Assembly (NCBI GenBank): GCA_937968035.1
Contig: CALBTS010000649.1
Coordinates: 1 to 41,536, forward strand
DNA length: 41,536 nucleotides
Direction of reading: 5' to 3'
Origin: an uncultured Methanomethylovorans sp.
GTDB taxonomy: Archaea > Halobacteriota > Methanosarcinia > Methanosarcinales > Methanosarcinaceae
Shown here: one piece after another, positions 23,208 to 28,964 of the stretch
How the letters are laid out: each line of letters opens with the position of its first letter
Position numbering within the stretch: the stretch's first letter is position 1
Notes under the pieces: model-generated
Database searches by the model: none
The model's input: the letters and a program-made list of their open reading frames with translations, nothing else
Told to the model about the DNA's origin: nothing
Translations under genes and position numbers: made by a program

Positions 23208-23482
23208 TACTCACCGCCTTTCAATATCTCATCTCTTAGATTTTCCGCATCTATAACATCAAAAGGATTACAGAACATCGGCTGATTTGCCGATAGTTTT
23301 GCCAGCATAAGGTTTTGTTTTTTTAATGTTATGTTCTCTGCCTCAACTACATTAACTAACAACCTATCTGCGTCAGCGTTGACCGTTAGTTCGGCATTTC
23401 TGGCCTCAAGCTCGGCAACACGCTTTTGCAATCCAGCGATAACTTTAACTAATTCTTCTTTAGTTGCTTCTCTTGTATTCAT
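23207..23482 (-). CDS. 91-residue coiled-coil protein
   Basis: 91 residues. Residues 1-63 have a strong heptad pattern (ELVKVIAGLQKRVAELEARN) typical of a leucine-zipper coil, and the C-terminal part is polar. It ends KGGE on the recycled AAAGGCGGTGAG junction. Its ATG overlaps the stop of the upstream 57-residue membrane gene. It could be a cytoplasmic partner of its membrane neighbours; no family recognised. Confidence 0.65.
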   Translation of the reverse strand: MNTREATKEELVKVIAGLQKRVAELEARNAELTVNADADRLLVNVVEAENITLKKQNLMLAKLSANQPMFCNPFDVIDAENLRDEILKGGE

Positions 23483-23652
23483 TTTTTACCTCGACTTTTT
23501 TTAAAGTCAGAAATCCACCAAAAACAAGTTAACTCTATCAATAGTTCAAGCGCTGCCGCAAAAACTAACATAACACTTTGGTTTAGAACAATAGACCAGT
23601 CAAAAAATACATACCGATAAATACTGATTAAAATCACTATAAGTGTAAACAT
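23479..23652 (-). CDS. 57-residue membrane protein
   Basis: Starts MFTLIVILISIYRYVFFDWS with two hydrophobic segments (about 2-18 and 26-46) and a basic end (SDFKKSRGKK), predicting two spans with a cytoplasmic tail. Its stop overlaps the next ATG (ATGA) and a GGAAAAA ribosome site precedes it. Size and topology would suit a small holin or pinholin, but I see no specific homology. Confidence 0.6.
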   Translation of the reverse strand: MFTLIVILISIYRYVFFDWSIVLNQSVMLVFAAALELLIELTCFWWISDFKKSRGKK

Positions 23653-23668
23653 TTCTGTTTTTCCTTTT

Positions 23669-23812
23669 TTACTTACATAACACCGACAGTATTATACATG
23701 CCCACATTCCGACTGTATGAATAATTGCGTAGTCCATTTGTTTTAACGTCATATACACTATAGATACAATTAGTTGTATCAGTGCTAAGATTAAAAAATA
23801 TATACTTATCAT
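23669..23812 (-). CDS. 47-residue two-span membrane protein
   Basis: Starts MISIYFLILALIQLIVSIVY and ends with a second hydrophobic segment (AIIHTVGMWACIILSVLCK). The ribosome site AAAGGA precedes the ATG at 23812. It begins 23 bases after a highly structured non-coding stretch. Two short spans and a Lys end fit a holin-like or other micro-membrane protein. Function unknown. Confidence 0.6.
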   Translation of the reverse strand: MISIYFLILALIQLIVSIVYMTLKQMDYAIIHTVGMWACIILSVLCK

Positions 23813-23834
23813 TTCTATTTTTCCTTTTAAAACA

Positions 23835-23936
23835 GCGTGCCAGGCAGGTTTAGATGCAACGCCGATTAAGACTGTACAACCTTAATCTAACGTACCTGCA
23901 TAAGCATTATCAGTCATTCTCAGACTACTGGCACGC
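23835..23936 (-). ncRNA. Candidate structured RNA element with three or more helices
   Basis: The stretch 23813-23959 has no credible gene. Its ends pair: 23835-23843 (GCGTGCCAG) with 23928-23936 (CTGGCACGC), 9 bp. Directly inside, 23844-23855 (GCAGGTTTAGAT) pairs with 23885-23899 around a three-base bulge, 12 bp. A third stem GATTAAG/CTTAATC (23864-23870 with 23881-23887) partly competes with the second. A fourth small hairpin, AGTC/GACT with a seven-base loop, lies at 23912-23926. The shape is a three-way junction closed by P1, 23 bases before a membrane-protein ATG. It could be an sRNA, a cis-regulator or a recombination hairpin. Confidence 0.55.
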
Positions 23937-23959
23937 CACTCGGCCATTGTTATTTACTT

Positions 23960-24139
23960 TTAAAAAACTTCAATGTGTTTGCATAATATGCAATGCCAAA
24001 CAAATTTGTCGTCTGTAGTTTTGGCAGGATACATATTGCCTTTGCAATTCGCTGCTGTATTGGTGCACGGAATTGTCCAGATGTCTTTATCCTCATCTAT
24101 GATTCGTTTTATCGCTTCGATTTTTTCTTCTGCTGTCAT
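23960..24139 (-). CDS. 59-residue four-Cys protein
   Basis: Starts MTAEEKIEAIKRIIDEDKDI. Cys residues at 25, 32, 50 and 53 (the last pair CILC) give a probable zinc ribbon in the C-terminal half. The ribosome site AAAGGA precedes the ATG at 24139. No family recognised. It lies between the amidase gene and the structured element. Confidence 0.65.
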   Translation of the reverse strand: MTAEEKIEAIKRIIDEDKDIWTIPCTNTAANCKGNMYPAKTTDDKFVWHCILCKHIEVF

Positions 24140-24157
24140 TGTGTTTCCTTTCTAAAA

Positions 24158-24775
24158 TTATTTTATTCTAATATTTTTATACGCATAGCCAATATTAAAC
24201 CAACTGTTTATCTCTTCCCACCACAACGCCGGAGGCATACGGTTAGTCTCTACTCCTCGATTAAAGAAACTAAGTTCCTTGAACAACTCGGCTATCAACT
24301 CCGTGCAGTGCGGATTCTTTGTTTGCAATGGCTTATAACTCGGTATTACTTTCTGGATTATTTTATGCAGACCTAAACCGCACAGGAACAACTCCAGCCC
24401 CCCCATAATTCCGTTTTCGTAAGGGTCGTTGCGATGCTCCAGCCAGTAGTTTAATATCTGCTTGTTGTAAGGTTTGCGGTCAAAGGTCAACTGCTTGACC
24501 CATACACGGCCATTGTAATTATTAAGCCAGTCGTCAAACGGATTCATTTGCACGCCGGATTTATTGCACCACTTATTTAAGGTCGTGGACTCGATGACAG
24601 ACAGGCCAGTCTTGGTCGTCTTATAGCAACAGGCTAAGTGGCTCAATTCATTATCCGGTACAGGCCAGCCTGTTAAACGCTGGAACCATTTAATCTTATT
24701 GCTCAGGTCTGATTCGCCCGAACATAGTAATAAATCCATGCTCTGTAGATTTAATGTGTGGTAGTCGGTAATCAT
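24158..24775 (-). CDS. Permuted papain-like amidase/peptidase (YiiX/C92-like), candidate lysis enzyme
   Basis: 205 residues. The order of the catalytic groups is the circularly permuted NlpC/P60 one: LLLCSGESDLSNKIKWFQ near the start, then the His in NELSHLACCY (His46), the acidic VIEST (Glu62) and, late in the chain, the nucleophile in NPHCTELIAEL (Cys157). Members of this class cleave peptide, amide or thioester bonds, some in cell-wall peptides. No other endolysin is evident in the genome, so this is the best candidate, but a lipid or protein substrate is equally possible. It overlaps the DUF551-like gene by ATGA. Confidence 0.72.
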   Translation of the reverse strand: MITDYHTLNLQSMDLLLCSGESDLSNKIKWFQRLTGWPVPDNELSHLACCYKTTKTGLSVIESTTLNKWCNKSGVQMNPFDDWLNNYNGRVWVKQLTFDRKPYNKQILNYWLEHRNDPYENGIMGGLELFLCGLGLHKIIQKVIPSYKPLQTKNPHCTELIAELFKELSFFNRGVETNRMPPALWWEEINSWFNIGYAYKNIRIK

Positions 24776-24996
24776 TTCTGCTCCATTTCCGGCAGGTCAA
24801 CCTCTGCCCAGTATTTAACATCATGCACATCTTCACTGCAACACATACAGCCATCGCCGTTACACATAAAACGCTGGTCATAGTAAGCATAGAACCCCTC
24901 AAACCAGCCAAGTCCGTGCTCTCTTTGTTCACAGCAAAGAATTTGAAAATTGTTTTTATCCGGCAGTCTGTCTTTAACGCTTATCCAGTTAATCAT
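24772..24996 (-). CDS. DUF551-like protein
   Basis: 74 residues. It opens MINWISVKDRLPDKN and has the late KYWAEVDLPEME segment. These are the conserved ends of the DUF551 family, small phage and bacterial proteins of unknown function (pattern WISVKDRLP and a final W-x-P-L-P-like stretch). An internal cluster CNGDGCMCC at 45-53 is unusual for the family and could bind metal. It starts inside the end of the previous gene (eight-base overlap). Confidence 0.75.
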   Translation of the reverse strand: MINWISVKDRLPDKNNFQILCCEQREHGLGWFEGFYAYYDQRFMCNGDGCMCCSEDVHDVKYWAEVDLPEMEQK

Positions 24997-25156
24997 ACTC
25001 CACCTTTTTTCTTAAATACTGTATAGAGCCAATAAAAGCTTGCGCCGCAGCTTCATTATCAAATTCGGCAACAGGGATTTCTTCTTGCGAACAATAGTCA
25101 TCATTTTCATCGTCTTGTTCTTCGATCGTTACCCACACTACATATTTAATACTCAT
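24989..25156 (-). CDS. 55-residue acidic protein, unknown
   Basis: Starts MSIKYVVWVTIEEQDDENDD, a beta strand followed by an acidic loop, then a helix (DNEAAAQAFIGSIQYLRKK). The beta-acidic-helix layout resembles small phage proteins that accompany DUF551. GGAG lies seven bases before the ATG. It overlaps the DUF551-like gene by eight bases. Function unknown. Confidence 0.65.
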   Translation of the reverse strand: MSIKYVVWVTIEEQDDENDDYCSQEEIPVAEFDNEAAAQAFIGSIQYLRKKVEYD

Positions 25157-25200
25157 AATACACTCCACATTTTAATTATTTCTTTTTCGCCGTCTGTCAT
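25153..25200 (-). pseudogene. 15-residue internally deleted copy of the lipoprotein gene
   Basis: Encodes MTDGEKEIIKMWSVL. The first nine residues copy the start of the neighbouring lipoprotein (MTDGEKKIIN) and the last four its end (WSVL); the roughly 97 residues between are gone. The flanking DNA is shared too, including the GGAGTGTATTATGAG ending that starts the next gene. It is a duplication followed by an in-frame deletion. The stub retains start, stop and the ribosome site of the following gene. Confidence 0.75.
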
Positions 25201-25352
25201 TTTTCACCTCTGGCTTTCTTCTCTTTTTTATAATCTTTTAAACACTGATCATAGTATTCACATCGTGGGTGAACACTGTTGCCAACACAAATTGATAAGT
25301 GATATTTAATCACATGGTTATCTATGAATACTTTTGCATGGCACTTGCTCAT
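25197..25352 (-). CDS. 51-residue Cys/His-rich peptide
   Basis: Starts MSKCHAKVFIDNHVIKYHLS; Cys 4, 22, 31 and 37 with several His residues suggest a small metal-binding fold (CxxYxxC-like end CEYYDQC). It ends in a basic tail (KKEKKARGEK). Start and stop both overlap neighbours (ATGA). No family recognised. Confidence 0.62.
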   Translation of the reverse strand: MSKCHAKVFIDNHVIKYHLSICVGNSVHPRCEYYDQCLKDYKKEKKARGEK

Positions 25353-25687
25353 AATACACTCCATCTCTTAAATATTTCGTTTAACATACCATCGCTGACC
25401 GCCTTGATACTCTCTGGGTCTGGCTTGTCAAGCCTTTCTGCGATACGTACTTTTATAACGTCAATGTCGGCTTCAAGGCCTTTGCTGCTGGCTATGCCCA
25501 GGAAGTTATTCTCAAGTACATTTACGTGTTTGATTCGCTTGCCTGTTTCACGGTCGTACTCACTATAGTCGGCAATGCGGGTGATACAGCCAGACAAAAG
25601 CATCAGCATAAGCATTAAATATATCGCCATTAACAAGTATGCAATAGGTCTTAACCAATTAATTATTTTTTTTTCGCCGTCTGTCAT
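25349..25687 (-). CDS. Small lipoprotein, unknown
   Basis: 112 residues. A short charged N-terminus is followed by a hydrophobic stretch (about 14-31) and the lipobox LLSGC with Cys33, so it is probably exported and lipidated, although the N-region is longer than usual. The mature part is polar with Asp/Lys-rich helices. Genes of this kind near membrane peptides are sometimes outer spanins, but the tail lacks a proline-rich stretch. A deleted copy of the same gene lies at 25153-25200. Confidence 0.62.
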   Translation of the reverse strand: MTDGEKKIINWLRPIAYLLMAIYLMLMLMLLSGCITRIADYSEYDRETGKRIKHVNVLENNFLGIASSKGLEADIDVIKVRIAERLDKPDPESIKAVSDGMLNEIFKRWSVL

Positions 25688-25920
25688 TGCTTTATCTCCT
25701 TAGCAAAATAAATATAAGCCTGTAACATTTCTCCCGCCTCGACCTTTAAATAATCCTGCAAACAAGCATTACAAGTACAACAGTCTTTTGTGCAATTGCC
25801 AAAATGTTTAAACTCAGTAGCAAAAAACTTTTTAGATTCCTGTGCAGACTTCTCTGAACAAAACGGTTTCTCGCCCTCTGAACAGTACGCTATATGCTGG
25901 AAAAATTCGAGTATAGTCAT
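25684..25920 (-). CDS. 78-residue Cys-rich protein
   Basis: 78 residues with eight Cys, six of them in a tight run (NCTKDCCTCNACLQ near 42-55), suggesting a zinc or iron-sulphur site. It is preceded by the recycled AAAGGCGGTGAG junction and overlaps the lipoprotein gene by ATGA. Function unknown. Confidence 0.62.
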   Translation of the reverse strand: MTILEFFQHIAYCSEGEKPFCSEKSAQESKKFFATEFKHFGNCTKDCCTCNACLQDYLKVEAGEMLQAYIYFAKEIKQ

Positions 25921-25924
25921 TTAC

Positions 25925-26224
25925 TCACCGCCTTTCCTTAATTTGCTTTAGATAACCCAAAACATCCTGCCTCACGGATTCGTATAAACAGTGTTCTGGC
26001 GTTAGGTACACAAAAGAATCAACTACATTAGCCAAGCCAATGTAGGTCTGTAGTGTTTTCTCCAGCTCGGCGATACGGAACTCATAAGGCTCAAGTAAAG
26101 CTCTCATGTTATAGCGAAAGTTTTCACCTCCGTCAGGTTCGTATAAATTAATAAACTGCTGTAAAGCGGTTGCTTTGTCTGCGTAAACAGCTTCTCTACA
26201 TTTTTGATAGGTTGGTAGTTTCAT
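25925..26224 (-). CDS. 99-residue helical protein, unknown
   Basis: 99 residues from the ATG at 26224, which follows GAGGAATAAA; the longer reading to 26308 crosses the upstream gene. It begins KLPTYQKCREAVYADKATAL and is predicted mostly helical, with a coiled segment near 50-70. It ends KERR, whose codons give the AAAGGCGGTGAG junction used by the next gene. Not recognised. Confidence 0.62.
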   Translation of the reverse strand: MKLPTYQKCREAVYADKATALQQFINLYEPDGGENFRYNMRALLEPYEFRIAELEKTLQTYIGLANVVDSFVYLTPEHCLYESVRQDVLGYLKQIKERR

Positions 26225-26225
26225 T

Positions 26226-26408
26226 TTATTCCTCGCTTTCACGATTACAGTTATCACATAACATATTTGCGTTAGTTGTATCACGTCCACAGCCTTGACA
26301 TAATACAATCTTATTCTTTGGATTGTAATTGCCGGTTCTGCTTGCCTCTTGCGCCGCTCTACCTTTTACAAGCCCTGCATTTCCCTTATACCATCTTTTT
26401 GTTTTCAT
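26226..26408 (-). CDS. 60-residue zinc-ribbon protein
   Basis: Basic N-terminus (MKTKRWYKGNAGLVKGRAA) and a C-terminal four-Cys ribbon CQGCGRD and CDNC (Cys37, 40, 51, 54). It ends RESEE, one of the recycled tails. A nucleic-acid-binding role is plausible. The short spacer to both neighbours supports expression. Confidence 0.65.
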   Translation of the reverse strand: MKTKRWYKGNAGLVKGRAAQEASRTGNYNPKNKIVLCQGCGRDTTNANMLCDNCNRESEE

Positions 26409-26411
26409 TTC

Positions 26412-26732
26412 TTATTCCTCGCTTTCTTTAATTGATTTTTTAGCAAATATACCAACTCCAAATTCAGTAATCGCAAATCTACCTCGACCAGGTTCTTTAT
26501 ACGTTCGCAGTATATGCCCAGTCCCATCTTCTCTCGGCTGCATAGACCATCTGCCGTAAATGTGGTCTGCACGACCTACTTCGAATTCGTTATCTATAGC
26601 ACCCTCACCTATCAATGTAGCAATGCCTTCATCGTGTGATACATGGCCTCTGATATAATAAGCATCAGGTGAGCCTCCATCTTCCCAAATAAGATAAATG
26701 TAATCACCATAATTGTATTTCTTTTTTCTCAT
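26412..26732 (-). CDS. 106-residue beta-rich protein, unknown
   Basis: 106 residues, start MRKKKYNYGDYIYLIWEDGG, probably a small beta barrel: strands with alternating aromatic residues and Gly turns up to about residue 95. It ends KESEE. Start overlaps the stop of the upstream Ada-like gene (ATGA). No family recognised. Confidence 0.62.
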   Translation of the reverse strand: MRKKKYNYGDYIYLIWEDGGSPDAYYIRGHVSHDEGIATLIGEGAIDNEFEVGRADHIYGRWSMQPREDGTGHILRTYKEPGRGRFAITEFGVGIFAKKSIKESEE

Positions 26733-27385
26733 TTTATTAATCCTTTCAACATTTCCAACGCCTCAGCATCAGTGGGCGTTACTGGTTTAACTTTCGCTGG
26801 TGGCTCAAGCGACAGCAGTTTGTTGTATCTGTTTGCGTACTCTGCAAATTTAATCATATAACCGCCATGAGTAAGTTTATCTGCCTTAAGGCCTGCCTGT
26901 AATAGCCCGCACATCTGCTTGATTGACGGTGTGCTGTCTTTGACCTTAATCTCGTGCATAATACAATCTGTCTGCGGATAGTACATGCCGAATTCAAGCG
27001 GTGTGACTAACCACTCAAGCACCTGCAATCGCTTATCGTAATACGCCTTATTAAATGCAGGAATGCCCTTGGCCGATAGCATTACAATATCACCATCCTT
27101 GCTTATCGGGTCTGTCACTCTCCATGTAGTTAACTGCCACCGCTGTAACTGGCAAGGAACAGTTATCTGTACCGGCTCATCTACAACAGTCTCCGGCGTT
27201 GGCTTACATATCAGACATGCCTTTTTCCCGATGTCAAGAAAATGGTCGTAAGTGCCCTGATCTATCCGGTTCGGGTCCTTGCCTGCTATAGATGTGCAGT
27301 CGTCACGGTGAAACACGGTTGAGGTGTCAAGACTGGAATAGCCGAGAGCAAGGCTGGTTAGGATTAATCCCAAAATTTTAAACAT
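26729..27385 (-). CDS. Secreted protein with Ada-like zinc domain (paralogue B)
   Basis: 218 residues. Signal peptide MFKILGLILTSLALGYSS, then the zinc site FHRDDC (His26, Cys30) and CLICKP (Cys57, Cys60). The GYSSLDTSTVFH segment is identical in paralogue A (21578-22105). Residues 75-190 differ from paralogue A and form a separate mixed alpha/beta region; the end TDAEALEMLKGLIK is shared again. The two genes thus share ends and differ inside. Exported; role unknown, perhaps envelope modification or DNA handling outside the cytoplasm. Confidence 0.72.
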   Translation of the reverse strand: MFKILGLILTSLALGYSSLDTSTVFHRDDCTSIAGKDPNRIDQGTYDHFLDIGKKACLICKPTPETVVDEPVQITVPCQLQRWQLTTWRVTDPISKDGDIVMLSAKGIPAFNKAYYDKRLQVLEWLVTPLEFGMYYPQTDCIMHEIKVKDSTPSIKQMCGLLQAGLKADKLTHGGYMIKFAEYANRYNKLLSLEPPAKVKPVTPTDAEALEMLKGLIK

Positions 27386-27852
27386 ATCAGTTTACCTTTC
27401 AATCCTGAACAGCTTATTACTTGAGTATCTTCAATCGAGTACGACACTAAACAACTCGGAGCGTTACAACTATTCTGTCCTTGTGTCCCGTCAACATTAA
27501 AAAATTTAATACGCCCTTCAAAGAAAAAGACACTATCGGCTTTATTCCATATTTCACGATGGAACCCTTTTGTTTCTGTACGGGCAAAGATTAAAGCAAT
27601 GCCGCTTTTGTGTTCAGATAATTTATTTAGCCAGTCAAATACATGCTTGCCGTAGGGCGGGTTAAGCCATACTCTGCCAGTCCAGGGCTGCATTAATCCG
27701 TTATCTAAAACAGTGTAATGTTTTTTGGCTGTATCCCAAGGTCTATTTATTGGCGAACATGGGTCTAAATCAAATTCACCCAACGCCTGGATTAAATCTG
27801 GCGGAGTCAACCATTCATCTTTGTTGGTCGTATTCGTATTAAAATCTTTCAT
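27364..27852 (-). CDS. DNA N6-adenine methyltransferase (phage Dam type)
   Basis: 162 residues from the ATG at 27852, which overlaps the stop of the upstream remnant (ATGA); an ATG at 27864 is also possible. The family pattern is clear: DEWLTPPDLIQAL, FDLDPCSP, and the catalytic RVWLNPPYGKH (NPPY) near residue 60-70. Enzymes of this phage family methylate adenine, often at GATC, and guard phage DNA from restriction or tag its replication state. The C-terminal Cys-rich stretch (SCNAPSCLV) is not typical. Confidence 0.88.
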   Translation of the reverse strand: MKDFNTNTTNKDEWLTPPDLIQALGEFDLDPCSPINRPWDTAKKHYTVLDNGLMQPWTGRVWLNPPYGKHVFDWLNKLSEHKSGIALIFARTETKGFHREIWNKADSVFFFEGRIKFFNVDGTQGQNSCNAPSCLVSYSIEDTQVISCSGLKGKLICLKFWD

Positions 27853-27926
27853 ATCATTCTCCATTCAATCCCGCTGTAGCCCATCGCAAGAACGGGCCAC
27901 GCTGAGCAAAGCAGTAAGAGTTTTAT
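27849..27926 (-). pseudogene. Signal-peptide remnant with ATG changed to ATA
   Basis: In frame with the stop at 27849 the sequence reads IKLLLLCSAWPVLAMGYSGI and five more residues, close to the signal peptide of the Ada-like proteins (MKYLLLILLWPVLTLGYSS). The position expected for ATG, five bases after an AGGAGG site, is ATA, and the body of the gene is missing. As ATG it would have formed the usual ATGA overlap with the upstream stop. It is a fourth, dead copy of this gene's 5' end. Confidence 0.72.
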
Positions 27927-28402
27927 CCTGGCCTCCTGAAAAGTACGTGAGTGGCGCGGGATTCTTGATTGTGCGTTTCAGCATAAGAGTTGGAATAAGC
28001 CTGACCATTCGTCCAGAGAAAATATTGATTACTTTTGTAACCATTCAGGTAAACTTCCGTCGCAGGGTGTAGGTATCCGGCAAAGCCAGGAAAACATGGG
28101 GCGGAGGTTGCATGCCAACTTATCCCGTCCACGTCAATGCAATAAGCACCCCTAACACACGTTATCTTCACCCTCTCAAACTCATCTTCGACTGGAGGCT
28201 GGTAGTCGGCGCGGATGCGATAGACAAATAGATTATAACGGTCACATTTCGTATTTTGGTCTTTTTCCCACTTGTCAGTACATATAGACTTCCACTCTCT
28301 ATTCTCCATACCCGCATTTTCCAGACACCTAAACTCATCATCTTCCAACAGGTAATTTGACACTCTGTTGTTTTTCATTTTTTCGATTAATTCTTTATTC
28401 AT
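27923..28402 (-). CDS. 159-residue protein, unknown
   Basis: 159 residues. The N-terminal half is helical and charged; residues 80-150 are beta-rich with a Gly/Tyr pattern (DGISWHATSAPCFPGFAGYL). The end SRATHVLFRRPG is repeated in the 35-residue peptide at 20612-20719. No family recognised. Its last codons contain AGGAGG, once the ribosome site for a now-dead gene. Confidence 0.6.
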   Translation of the reverse strand: MNKELIEKMKNNRVSNYLLEDDEFRCLENAGMENREWKSICTDKWEKDQNTKCDRYNLFVYRIRADYQPPVEDEFERVKITCVRGAYCIDVDGISWHATSAPCFPGFAGYLHPATEVYLNGYKSNQYFLWTNGQAYSNSYAETHNQESRATHVLFRRPG

Positions 28403-28436
28403 GGTTTTTCCTTTCTGTTTTTTTTAAGGCGATAAC

Positions 28437-28964
28437 TTACCACCACTTTTTTAATTCATAGTTTTTGTTTTCTTGTAATTCTTTGTCGGTAATTAATGTT
28501 GTTGCGTATCGCTGCTCTTCTGGTAAGTAAATTCGCTGACCGTTACTATCCAGAATATAAACCTGAGCAAGTTTAACCGGATTAGTTAATTGTTGGTATT
28601 GACGTTGCCAGTCCATGCCCCATGCTTCCCATTTTTTAAAGCTGCCGAAAGTCTGCGGCTCACCTAAAAAATTGAGCACAAAACGAACAACTTTTCGGAA
28701 CTCTGGAGAGTTAAATCTGGGGTCGGAAAATGCAGGTGTTTTTGGGTTGGACACAGTGGACACGATATTTTCCGAAAACCTCTTATATATATATATATTC
28801 TTTTTTTCTATTTTACCTATATTAACATTATTATTTAACATTGCTTTTTCTATAAAAGTACTATGTCCACTATGTCCTAACGTTAAAACATTAGATTTTG
28901 AATCACTATTAAGGTTTTTTTGGACACTGTCCGCTATGTCCAGCTTATTTTTCAGGGTGTCCAT
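28437..28964 (-). CDS. 175-residue protein between primase and methylase genes, unknown
   Basis: 175 residues, with an Asn/Lys-rich N-terminal 70 residues of low order and a more globular C-terminal 100 (WEAWGMDWQRQYQQLTNPVK, then VYILDSNGQRIYLP). It starts 13 bases inside the primase-helicase gene. The local DNA is unusually AT-rich near 28780-28860. It might be a replication accessory protein, only by position. Confidence 0.6.
   Translation of the reverse strand: MDTLKNKLDIADSVQKNLNSDSKSNVLTLGHSGHSTFIEKAMLNNNVNIGKIEKKNIYIYKRFSENIVSTVSNPKTPAFSDPRFNSPEFRKVVRFVLNFLGEPQTFGSFKKWEAWGMDWQRQYQQLTNPVKLAQVYILDSNGQRIYLPEEQRYATTLITDKELQENKNYELKKWW

Noticed and set aside
23835..23936. Hammerhead or hairpin ribozyme
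   Set aside because: A CTGATAA stretch resembles CTGATGA of the hammerhead core but lacks the required G and the GAAA partner in place. AGTC and AGAA are present but do not lie in the two-sided loop needed for a hairpin ribozyme.
23876..23941. 21-codon reading frame MAEWRASS on the minus strand
   Set aside because: No ribosome site; it lies over the structured element, and the pairing explains the sequence better.
25040..25309. 89-codon plus-strand frame rich in Ile/Phe
   Set aside because: Antisense to three small minus-strand genes joined by ATGA overlaps; no plus-strand ribosome site or neighbours.
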